From NCBI GenBank assembly GCA_023393045.1, contig JAEWMV010000200.1, positions 1-12,451 of the forward strand: DNA of 12,451 nucleotides, written 5' to 3'. The notes below the pieces were generated by a model that saw only the letters and a list, made by a program, of their open reading frames with translations, ran no database searches and was not told where the DNA came from. The stretch is from Bacillota bacterium. Its GTDB lineage: Bacteria; Bacillota; Clostridia; Christensenellales; CAG-138. The translations under genes and the position numbers were made by a program. This document shows, piece after piece, positions 6,343 through 12,451 of the stretch (position 1 is its first letter; every line of letters begins with the position of its first letter).

Positions 6343-8106
6343 GTGGCCAACACGATGCTTGCCATGGGCTACGCGACGCCCATAAGGCTGTGCGCGGCGT
6401 CCCCGGGGATCGCACTTGGCGACCCCGCCGCGAACGCGGAGGCCGTGATTCGCATGATAAGAAAGGCGGAGGAGATCGGCGGGGACTATCTCGCCCTGCC
6501 GGAGCTTTGCCTGACGGGGGCGACGCTGGGCTCCCTTTTGAACCATGACGTGATACTCGACGCCGCCAAGGCCGCCCTCAGGCGCATATGCGAGGCGACG
6601 CGCTCCTGCGGCGTCATCTGCGCGGTGGGCCTGCCCTACATGATATGCGGCATGCCAAAGAGCTGCATTGCGCTCATCCGTGGCGCGCGCGTGATCGCCA
6701 TACTCCCCTCCGGCAGCGTGGAAAACCCTTTCGGCTTCATCCCGGCGCTGGACAGGACCGCGCCCGCACGCCAGCCGCTCACGCCCGTATCAAAGCTCGC
6801 CGCGGGCTTTGGCAACGAGCTTTTCCGCGAAAACTGCGAGCCGCGCGAGGGGTATGTGATGCTTTTATCCAGCGCGCTTAACGCCACCGCCAAAAGCTAT
6901 CATCTCACGAAGGACGCCCTTTGCGCCTTCACGGCACGCACGGGCATGGCCGTCGCCTACGCTTCCCCCGGCGCGGGGGAGAGCACCACCTCCTTCGTGT
7001 TCGACGGGCTTTGTGCCATCGCCGCGCAGGGAGAAATACTCGCCGTGTCCGACCCGCTTGAGGAGGAGCCTTTCGTCTACGCGGACGTGCAGACGGACAG
7101 GCTGACCTCCTTCGAGCCGTATTCCGGCGCGGCGGACGAGGGCATGTACGTTTCGGATCATCCCGCCATAGCACGGGAGCAATTGCGGCGCATACTCGAT
7201 TTGCAGGCGGCCGCGCTCATAAAGCGCGTTTCCCACATAGGCGGCAGGGGCTTTGTTGTAGGCGTGTCCGGCGGGCTTGACAGCGCGCTGGCCCTGCTCG
7301 CCTGCTGCCTTGTCGCGGATAAGCTTGGGAGGCCGAGGACGGACGTGCTCGGCGTATCCCTGCCGGGCTTTGGCACCACGAGCCGCACGCACGGCAATGC
7401 CGAGGCGCTCGTGAAGGCGCTGGGCTGCTCTTTTCGCGAGATCAGCGTGGTGCCCGCGTGCAAGCGGCATTTTGCCGACCTCGGGCGGGACGAGTGCGTA
7501 CACGACGCCGTGTTTGAAAACGCGCAGGCGCGGGAGCGGACGAAGTTGCTGCTCGCCATCGCCAACGGCGAAAACCTGCTGGACGTGGGCACGGGCGACC
7601 TTTCCGAGGCCGCGCTCGGCTGGACGACGTTTGGCGGCGACCACCTCGCGCAGTACGGCGTGAACGCCTCCATCCCCAAAACCGTCGTCCACCGCGTGGT
7701 AAAAGAAGCGATTTCCCGCTTCCCCGAGGCCGCGCCGATACTGGAGGACATACTCGACACCCCCGTAAGCCCGGAGCTTCTGCCCCCCGTGGACGGCGTT
7801 ATCTCGCAAAAGACGGAGGAGCTTGTGGGCGCCTACGCGCTGCACGACTTTTTCCTTTGCCGCTTCATGCAGGGCGCGCGCCCCAAGGAGATGTTCGAGG
7901 AGGCCTGCGTCAAGCTCGATTATCCGCGCGAGGAAACGCACCGCGTGCTGGGTATCTTTTTAAAACGCTTCTTCGCCTCGCAGTACAAGCGCAACTGCGC
8001 GCCGGAAGCGCCGCTCATCTGCCTTTCCATCGGCCCCGCCGCATTGGAAATGCCGTCTGACATCGACGGCAGGGCGTTTATGAGGGAGTATGAAACGCTT
8101 AAGTAA
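6343..8106 (+). CDS. NAD+ synthetase paralogue with degenerate glutaminase domain
   Basis: The protein has 587 residues and is plainly related to the upstream nadE, about half identical by eye in the C-terminal half. The synthetase domain looks intact: SGGLDS (309-314), ENAQARERTK (392-401), GTGDLSEAALGW (417-428) and GVNASIPKT (439-447). The N-terminal nitrilase-like half is about 56 residues shorter. Glu54 (LPELCLTG) remains, but the catalytic lysine position reads LPSGS (Ser123). About 25 residues around the cysteine motif are lost, leaving only a doubtful Cys165 in ENCEPRE. Glutamine use is therefore unlikely; it may take free ammonia, partner with NadE, or do another amidation. The GTG at 6343 has GGGGGAGG 8 bases upstream; GTG 6334 sits on that site and is rejected. 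It precedes hyuA, mocA and guaD. The paralogy is certain; the reaction is not. Confidence 0.85.
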   Translation: MANTMLAMGYATPIRLCAASPGIALGDPAANAEAVIRMIRKAEEIGGDYLALPELCLTGATLGSLLNHDVILDAAKAALRRICEATRSCGVICAVGLPYMICGMPKSCIALIRGARVIAILPSGSVENPFGFIPALDRTAPARQPLTPVSKLAAGFGNELFRENCEPREGYVMLLSSALNATAKSYHLTKDALCAFTARTGMAVAYASPGAGESTTSFVFDGLCAIAAQGEILAVSDPLEEEPFVYADVQTDRLTSFEPYSGAADEGMYVSDHPAIAREQLRRILDLQAAALIKRVSHIGGRGFVVGVSGGLDSALALLACCLVADKLGRPRTDVLGVSLPGFGTTSRTHGNAEALVKALGCSFREISVVPACKRHFADLGRDECVHDAVFENAQARERTKLLLAIANGENLLDVGTGDLSEAALGWTTFGGDHLAQYGVNASIPKTVVHRVVKEAISRFPEAAPILEDILDTPVSPELLPPVDGVISQKTEELVGAYALHDFFLCRFMQGARPKEMFEEACVKLDYPREETHRVLGIFLKRFFASQYKRNCAPEAPLICLSIGPAALEMPSDIDGRAFMREYETLK

Positions 8107-8269
8107 TTGACAATTGAAAATTGACAATCAAATGGATAAGTGGCGGCCTTCGCGTTAACTGCGGGGATTGCGTTTGTTCTGTTTCCGCGGGCAGATATGG
8201 AATCCGCCCCTAAATAATTATCGGTAAAACTAAAAATATTTGGTGTTTGAGCCCATTATCAATTGTCAA
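8107..8269. repeat. Intergenic repeat element with 15-bp inverted ends
   Basis: TTGACAATTGAAAAT (8107-8121) is inverted, with one mismatch, as ATTATCAATTGTCAA (8255-8269). Inside, 8189-8213 is a decayed copy of the GGGCGGAT...ATCCGCCCCTA hairpin seen at 4023-4048 and 10660-10685. It starts right after the TAA of the NadE paralogue and fills most of the gap to hyuA. No coding frame is present. Confidence 0.65.
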
Positions 8270-8291
8270 GCGCCCCGCATTGCGTTACAAT
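8263..8291 (+). promoter_or_regulatory. Promoter of the hyuA-like gene, -35 inside the repeat end
   Basis: TTGTCA (-35, 8263-8268, 5 of 6) and TACAAT (-10, 8286-8291, 5 of 6) are 17 bases apart. The likely transcription start is near 8298, about 26 bases before the ATG. The -35 box belongs to the inverted end of the repeat element. Confidence 0.6.
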
Positions 8292-8323
8292 CGCATTGGA
8301 ATGACGAAGGGCGGTGCATTTTT

Positions 8324-9688
8324 ATGAAAACGCTGATTCAAAACGGAATCGTCGTCAACCATGACGGCGAGAGGAAGGCGGACGTGCTGATTGCGGACGG
8401 CCGCATCGCGCGCGTCGCCCCCGATATGAGCGCACAGGACGCAAAGGTCGTCGACGCGGCGGGCTGCTATGTGCTGCCCGGCTTCATCGACACGCACACG
8501 CATTTCGACCTCGACCTGGGCGATACGAAAACGGCGGACGATTTTATCACCGGCTCGAAAGCCGCCGTGCTTGGCGGCACCACGGCTGTGCTCGATTTTG
8601 CCACGCAGGAGGTCGGCGGCACGCTTGAGGCCGCGCTTGCGGCTTGGCATGAGAAGGCAAAGGGAAGCTCCTGCAACTACGGCTTCCACATGGCCATCGC
8701 CCAATGGAGCGAGGCGACGAGGGCCGAGCTGCCCCTCATGACGCGCGAGGGCGTCACCTCCTATAAAATGTACATGGTTTATGATAAATTGCGCGTGGAC
8801 GACGGCAGCATTTACGCCGCTCTGAAGGCCATCGCGCGCGAAAACGCGCTGCTTGGCGCGCATTGCGAAAACTGGGACGTGCTCCTTCGCATGATCGGCG
8901 AAGTGAAGGCTTCCGGCATCACGGGGCCGGAGGGGCATCCCCTCTCGCGCCCCGCGCCCGTGGAGGCGGAGGCGGTATCCCGCTTCATGCGCATCGCCCA
9001 GCTTGCGGGCGCGCCTGTGTACGTGGTGCATCTCTCCACGAAAGACGGGCTTGAGGAGGCCCTTCGCGCGCGCGCAAGGGGGCAGGAGGTCTATCTTGAA
9101 ACCTGCCCGCAATACCTGCTTTTGACGGACGAGCGCTACGCGGACCCCGACGGGGCAAAGTATGTCATGTCCCCGCCGCTTCGCAAAGCCTCCGACTGCG
9201 AGGCGATATGGAACGCGCTTGCAAAGGGTAAAGTGGACTTCATCGGTACGGACCACTGCTCGTTTACCATGGCGCAGAAGGCGCGCGGCAGGGACGATTT
9301 TTCCATGACCCCCAACGGCAGCGCGGGCGTGCAGCACAGGGGGCAACTCGTCTATACCTACGGCGTGCGCACGGGGCGCATATCGCTTGCCCGCATGGTG
9401 GAACTGCTCTCCTACATGCCCTCTCGCCTGTTTGGCATGGAGGACAGGGGCGTGATTGAAGAAGGCTTCGCGGCGGACGCGGTCGTGTGGGAGCCGGAGG
9501 CGGCCATGCGCATCACGGACGCGAATACGGCGCATAATTGCGATAACTCCCCTTACGCGGGCTTTGCGGTACAGGGGCGCGCGCGGGACGTGTTCGTAAA
9601 CGGCGCGCACGTCGTGGAGAACGGCGCGCTCGTCAGGGCGAGCGAGGGGAAATTCATCCGCAGGAAGGGCGTCATACACACCAGATGA
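8324..9688 (+). CDS. hyuA: D-hydantoinase / dihydropyrimidinase family amidohydrolase (HyuA/YgeZ-like)
   Basis: This cytoplasmic metal-dependent cyclic amidase opens hydantoin- or dihydropyrimidine-like rings. Its 454 residues are typical. The binuclear metal site is complete: His58 and His60 (GFIDTHTHFD), the lysine expected to be carboxylated at 148 (TSYKMYM), His180 (GAHCEN), His236 (VVHLST) and Asp310 (GTDHCSF). The ATG at 8324 opens the usual MKTLIQNGIVV N-terminus, with AAGGGCGGTG upstream as a modest ribosome-binding site. The stop overlaps the mocA start (ATGA), so the two are coupled. In Escherichia coli the homologue hyuA lies in a purine-linked cluster with ssnA, ygfK, mocA and guaD. 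The same neighbours here suggest a ring-opening step in purine or urate breakdown rather than pyrimidine salvage. The natural substrate is unproven. Confidence 0.9.
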   Translation: MKTLIQNGIVVNHDGERKADVLIADGRIARVAPDMSAQDAKVVDAAGCYVLPGFIDTHTHFDLDLGDTKTADDFITGSKAAVLGGTTAVLDFATQEVGGTLEAALAAWHEKAKGSSCNYGFHMAIAQWSEATRAELPLMTREGVTSYKMYMVYDKLRVDDGSIYAALKAIARENALLGAHCENWDVLLRMIGEVKASGITGPEGHPLSRPAPVEAEAVSRFMRIAQLAGAPVYVVHLSTKDGLEEALRARARGQEVYLETCPQYLLLTDERYADPDGAKYVMSPPLRKASDCEAIWNALAKGKVDFIGTDHCSFTMAQKARGRDDFSMTPNGSAGVQHRGQLVYTYGVRTGRISLARMVELLSYMPSRLFGMEDRGVIEEGFAADAVVWEPEAAMRITDANTAHNCDNSPYAGFAVQGRARDVFVNGAHVVENGALVRASEGKFIRRKGVIHTR

Positions 9689-10269
9689 AGGTCGTATGCA
9701 TATTGATGGCCGCGGGCGCGGCAAAGCGCTTCGGCTCCAACAAGCTCATCGCGCTCTACAAAGGCGTGCCGCTCTACGCGCGCGCGATGGACGCGATACC
9801 GGTTGAACTTTTATCCTCCGTCCTCGTCGTGTCCGGCTGCGAGGATATTATGGCGGAGGCCGAGGAGCGGGGCTTCACCGTCCTTGAGAACGACAGGCCG
9901 GAGCTCGGCGCGGCCCGCACCATACGCATGGGGCTTGAAAAGGCCGGGGAGCTCGGCGCGGACGCCGCCATGTTCATGGTGGCGGATCAACCCAAGCTCA
10001 CGCGAAAGAGCGTTGAGGCTCTTGTTGAGGACTATCTCGCGCACCCGGAGAACATCGTGCTCATGGCGCACGGCGAGCGGCGCGGCAATCCCGCCATCTT
10101 CCCCAAAGCATTTTTCGATGAGCTTTGCGCCTTGGAGGGCGATACCGGCGGCAGCGTCGTCATCCGCGCACACGAGGATAAAATCCGCCTGCACCAGATT
10201 GCCGATCCGGGGGAGCTTGCGGACGTGGACGGCGAGGACGACTACAGGAAATTGGCAACGGATAATTGA
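9685..10269 (+). CDS. mocA: Molybdenum cofactor cytidylyltransferase-like protein (MocA/YgfJ family)
   Basis: MocA-type enzymes join CMP to molybdopterin, making the dinucleotide cofactor used by xanthine-dehydrogenase-type hydroxylases. The 194-residue protein has the nucleotidyltransferase signature LMAAGAAKRFGSNKL (7-21), END (68-70) before the GAARTIRMGL stretch, the metal-binding ADQP (100-103), RGNPAIFP (133-140), GDTGG (152-156) and DVDGEDDY (180-187). The family is usually about 190-200 residues. The ATG overlaps the hyuA stop by 4 bases. Its presence implies that a molybdenum hydroxylase is made, although no xdh gene lies in the window. The last residues Asp-Asn-stop are encoded by a copy of the GATAATTGACA repeat, as in nadE. 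A related NTP-transferase role is possible but less likely. Confidence 0.88.
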   Translation: MKVVCILMAAGAAKRFGSNKLIALYKGVPLYARAMDAIPVELLSSVLVVSGCEDIMAEAEERGFTVLENDRPELGAARTIRMGLEKAGELGADAAMFMVADQPKLTRKSVEALVEDYLAHPENIVLMAHGERRGNPAIFPKAFFDELCALEGDTGGSVVIRAHEDKIRLHQIADPGELADVDGEDDYRKLATDN

Positions 10270-10355
10270 CAATCGCCCGGGCCGAAACCGTATCCGTTTT
10301 AAGAACAGCCGCCGACGCCTGTTGGAGTCGTCCACGGTGGTTCATTCGATGCGTC

Positions 10356-10575
10356 GGGGACAGTTCTGTTCGTTTGAAGGCTCGCAGGCATCCAACCTTC
10401 ATGGTTTATGCCCTCGGTTTACCCATTCGCAAACAAGCAGAACCGTCCCCGGCAGGGGTAAGGCGGCAACAGCGGGGGACGGTTGCTGCTTGTTCGGCGG
10501 TATACCGCCGGAGAGTATGCTCGCGTTTGTTCCGAACAAACAGAACTGTCCCCAACGCTCCTGAAAACCGTCCCC
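10356..10575. repeat. REP/BIME-like cluster of GGGGACRGTTCTG motifs
   Basis: Five copies are seen: plus strand 10356-10376 and 10475-10497; minus strand 10428-10450, 10534-10553 and a shorter one at 10566-10575. The first four form two head-to-head inverted pairs. Inside the second pair is the perfect 16-bp palindrome CGGCGGTATACCGCCG (10495-10510), and GTTTGTTC-C-GAACAAAC lies at 10525-10541. Repeats of this type are commonly associated with REP-associated tyrosine transposases (Y1 family). No such gene is in the window. Confidence 0.7.
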
Positions 10576-10659
10576 GATAAGCCTCGCCGCAGCGGCAGCT
10601 ATTCACTATTCACTGTTCACTATTAGCTGCAATTGACACAGTCAATTAGCCCGAATCCC

Positions 10660-10685
10660 GGGCGGATATAGAATCCGCCCCTACA
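10660..10685 (+). repeat. Hairpin repeat module (GGGCGGAT ... ATCCGCCC CTACA) next to the guaD ribosome-binding site
   Basis: The arms are GGGCGGAT (10660-10667) and ATCCGCCC (10673-10680) with a 5-base loop, followed by CTACA. It is identical to the reverse complement of 4023-4048. The guaD Shine-Dalgarno GGAGG begins two bases later at 10687, so the stem would form in the mRNA leader just upstream of it. Confidence 0.75.
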
Positions 10686-10697
10686 TGGAGGTTATCT

Positions 10698-11963
10698 ATG
10701 TTGGAGGCAATCCATGGCACCATCATCCACGCTCCGCGCATGGGGGAGATCGAAATCGTCGAGGACGGTTACCTTCTCCTGCGCGACGGCGCGATAGAGG
10801 GCGTTTATAAGGTTCTGCCGGAGGGCTGTGTCCCGGATAAGGAACACGATTTTTCCGGCAGGCTCATCATCCCTTCGTTTACCGACCTGCACCTGCACGC
10901 GCCGCAGTACGCCATGCTTGGCATGGGCATGGATCTGCCGCTTATCGAATGGCTCAACGCCTACACGTTCAAGACAGAGGCGATGTTTGCCGACCCCGTT
11001 TTTGCGAGGAAGGTTTATGCCGCCCTCGCGGACGCGTTGATTCGCCACGGCACCACGCGCGTTTGCATCTATGCGAGCATACACCGGCCTACGGCGCACA
11101 TCCTCATGGAGGAGCTCGAGCGCGCGGGCGTGACGGGGTATGCGGGCAAGGTCAATATGGACAGGAACACCACGCCGGAGCTTACGGAAACGACCGAGGG
11201 CGCGCTTGAAGAAACGCGCCGCTTTATCGAGGAGTGCGCGGGGCGCTATCTCCACCTTCGCCCCATGATCACGCCGCGCTTCACGCCTTCCTGCTCAAAC
11301 GCGCTTATGGAGGGTTTGGGCAAGCTCGCAGACGAGTATAACGTTCCCATACAATCCCACCTTTCAGAAAACGACGTGGAGATCGCGTGGGTCAAATCCC
11401 TCTGCCCGGATTGCGAAAGCTATTGGCAAAGCTACGAGCGCCGCGGCCTGTGGCGGGACAAAACCATCATGGCGCACTGCGTCCACAGCGATGATGCTGA
11501 GCGTGCGGCCATAAAAAAAGCGGGCGTGTGGGTCGCACACTGCCCGGATTCCAATACTAATATCTATTCCGGCGTCGCGCCGGTGCGCTTGATGTTAAAC
11601 GAGGGGATAAACGTCGCGCTCGGCTCCGACATCGCGGGCGGGGCCAAGCTTTCCATATTCCACGTGATGGCGGAGGCCATACGCGCGTCGAAGCTGCGCT
11701 ATTACTATGCCGGCAAGCGGGAGGAGGAAAAGTTCCTCACCGTGGCCGAGGCGTTCTATCTCGCCACCTCCGCGGGCGCGCGCTATTTCGGCGCGGGGCC
11801 GGGCTTTCATAAGGGGGATATGCTCCACGCAATCGTCCTCTCGGACGAAACGCTACCCCCCTCGAGGCCGCTCACGAGCGCGGAGCGGCTCGAGCGGCTG
11901 GTTTACGCCGACGACGCGCACGCGGTGAAGGCCGTGTGGAGCGAGGGGGTCAGGCGGCTTTAA
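10698..11963 (+). CDS. guaD: Guanine deaminase
   Basis: It hydrolyses guanine to xanthine and ammonia in the cytoplasm, feeding purine breakdown. The 421 residues match the family length. The metal and catalytic residues are in place: His65 and His67 (DLHLHAPQY), His221 and Glu224 (QSHLSEN), His260 (IMAHCVH) and Asp311 (LGSDIAGG). The stretches DLPLIEWLNAYTF (79-91), GKVNMDRN (150-157) and TPRFTPSCS (192-200) are guanine-deaminase hallmarks and separate it from the wider SsnA/TrzN group. The ATG has GGAGG 6 bases upstream. It lies 428 bases beyond mocA, across repeats, so it may have its own promoter; I found no convincing one. Its stop overlaps the stop of the convergent transporter gene by 4 bases. 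With hyuA and mocA it suggests a purine-degradation locus. Confidence 0.95.
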   Translation: MLEAIHGTIIHAPRMGEIEIVEDGYLLLRDGAIEGVYKVLPEGCVPDKEHDFSGRLIIPSFTDLHLHAPQYAMLGMGMDLPLIEWLNAYTFKTEAMFADPVFARKVYAALADALIRHGTTRVCIYASIHRPTAHILMEELERAGVTGYAGKVNMDRNTTPELTETTEGALEETRRFIEECAGRYLHLRPMITPRFTPSCSNALMEGLGKLADEYNVPIQSHLSENDVEIAWVKSLCPDCESYWQSYERRGLWRDKTIMAHCVHSDDAERAAIKKAGVWVAHCPDSNTNIYSGVAPVRLMLNEGINVALGSDIAGGAKLSIFHVMAEAIRASKLRYYYAGKREEEKFLTVAEAFYLATSAGARYFGAGPGFHKGDMLHAIVLSDETLPPSRPLTSAERLERLVYADDAHAVKAVWSEGVRRL

Positions 11964-12451
11964 GCGTCGTAAATGCCCAGTATCGCGATGCCCGCGATGA
12001 TGCCCGCGATGCATACATAATGCTTCCAGCCGAGCTTTTCCTTGAGGAAGACGCGGCTCCATATGACGGAGAGCGCGCAGTAGCACGAGATCACGGGGGC
12101 GGCGAGCATGGCGTTGTCGCCCAGCGCGAAGATGTAGGCGAACTGGCCCGCGGTTTCAAACACCGCGCCGACGTACTTGGGCGCTTCCGCCTTGGGCAGG
12201 AAGCGTTCTTTCTTTATAAACTTCACATAGATGAAGCTCACAACGCCGCAAAGGAGGAAGGTCAGCTCGTAGGCGACATTGGCGGCGTTCTCGTCGAGCG
12301 TTTCGAGCACGATGCCGTCCGCGAAGGTGCCCGCCGCGTCGAGCAGGCAGTACCCGATGGGGATGAGCAGCGCGATAAGGCTCTTTGAATACTTCCAGTT
12401 CGATTTTTCCTGCCGCGCGAGGCGGATGCCCTCATCCTCGCTCATCTGCAC
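11960..12451 (-). CDS. DMT-superfamily (EamA-like) transporter, 5' end cut by window
   Basis: This is the C-terminal 163 residues or so of an integral membrane transporter of the drug/metabolite superfamily. Five hydrophobic segments are visible, around SLIALLIPIGYCLLDAAG, VAYELTFLLCGVVSFIYV, YVGAVFETAGQFAYIFAL, AAPVISCYCALSVIWSRVFL and YVCIAGIIAGIAILGI. This is the size of the second EamA repeat. The block PVISCYCALSVIWSRVFLKEKL before the last helix is characteristic. The first half would lie beyond the window end; the frame is open to base 12451, so no start can be given. The cytoplasmic linker SEDEGIRLARQEKSNWK precedes the first visible helix. Convergent with guaD. The substrate is unknown; a purine-related role would be guesswork. 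Confidence 0.85.
   Translation of the reverse strand: MQMSEDEGIRLARQEKSNWKYSKSLIALLIPIGYCLLDAAGTFADGIVLETLDENAANVAYELTFLLCGVVSFIYVKFIKKERFLPKAEAPKYVGAVFETAGQFAYIFALGDNAMLAAPVISCYCALSVIWSRVFLKEKLGWKHYVCIAGIIAGIAILGIYDA

Larger units (their letters stand above)
10261..10685. repeat. Composite repeat region between mocA and guaD
   Basis: This gap of more than 400 bases has no gene. The left edge carries GATAATTGACAAT (10261-10273) and a piece (near 10284-10302) resembling the terminator region of the element at 3943-4201. The REP cluster follows. The right part has ATTCACTATTCACTGTTCAC (10601-10620), TATTAGCTGCAATTGAC, the palindromic AATTGAC-ACA-GTCAATT (10631-10647) and an intact hairpin copy at 10660-10685. 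The layout suggests an older element into which REP units were inserted, but the order of modules differs from the 3943-4201 copy. Confidence 0.6.

Noticed and set aside
6865..7941. Open frame on the minus strand opposite the NadE paralogue
   Set aside because: Shadow frame without motifs; the plus-strand frame has the full synthetase motif set.
6343..8106. NadE paralogue as a pseudogene
   Set aside because: The frame is intact over 587 codons, has a strong ribosome-binding site and a -10 box, and keeps the synthetase motifs, so selective loss of the glutaminase site is the better reading.
8285..9724. Long open frame on the minus strand opposite hyuA (about 479 codons)
   Set aside because: It is a shadow of the GC-biased hyuA codons; its protein is Arg/His/Ala-rich with no family motif and no ribosome-binding site.
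9803..10564. Plus-strand frame running from mocA into the REP region
   Set aside because: It is an out-of-frame reading of mocA joined to repeat sequence; Arg/Ser/Pro-rich with no homology I recognise.
10270..10697. Purine riboswitch or CRISPR array before guaD
   Set aside because: No purine-aptamer core and no regular repeat-spacer spacing; the repeats are inverted, uneven REP-type units.

Overview
The window is GC-rich bacterial chromosome carrying about ten protein genes and no RNA genes that I can see. A SpoIIE-type sporulation phosphatase preceded by a perfect Spo0A box points to an endospore-forming Clostridia-type Firmicute. Strong Shine-Dalgarno sites, polar amino-acid uptake genes and purine-salvage/catabolism genes fit a gut anaerobe. 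I cannot name the genus.

Left part, all leftward: an ABC importer for polar amino acids (binding lipoprotein, then permease, then ATPase cut by the window start) read from a good sigma-A promoter with a 12-bp palindrome in its spacer. Next is a shortened SpoIIE-like membrane phosphatase, then a 390-base gap with a 259-bp mobile-looking element (38-bp inverted ends), and then a complete glutamine-dependent NAD synthetase (NadE).

Right part, mostly rightward: a second, divergent NadE paralogue whose glutaminase half is shortened and has lost the catalytic lysine and most of the cysteine motif. It is followed by a hydantoinase/dihydropyrimidinase (hyuA-like), a MocA-type molybdenum-cofactor cytidylyltransferase overlapping it by 4 bases, and a guanine deaminase (guaD). 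A DMT/EamA transporter fragment converges on guaD, their stop codons overlapping. hyuA, mocA and guaD together resemble part of the anaerobic purine (xanthine/urate) breakdown clusters of enterobacteria and gut Clostridia. The molybdenum hydroxylase itself is not in the window.

Three of the gaps hold related repeat modules: AATTGACAAT-type ends, ATTCACCATT arms, and a GGGCGGAT/ATCCGCCC hairpin ending in CCCCTACA. One gap also has a REP/BIME-like cluster built on GGGGACRGTTCTG. The repeats supply or abut stop codons, one likely -35 box and the ribosome-binding region of guaD, so they probably shape expression here. The most interesting item is the intact/degenerate NadE pair beside ammonia-releasing purine catabolism genes.
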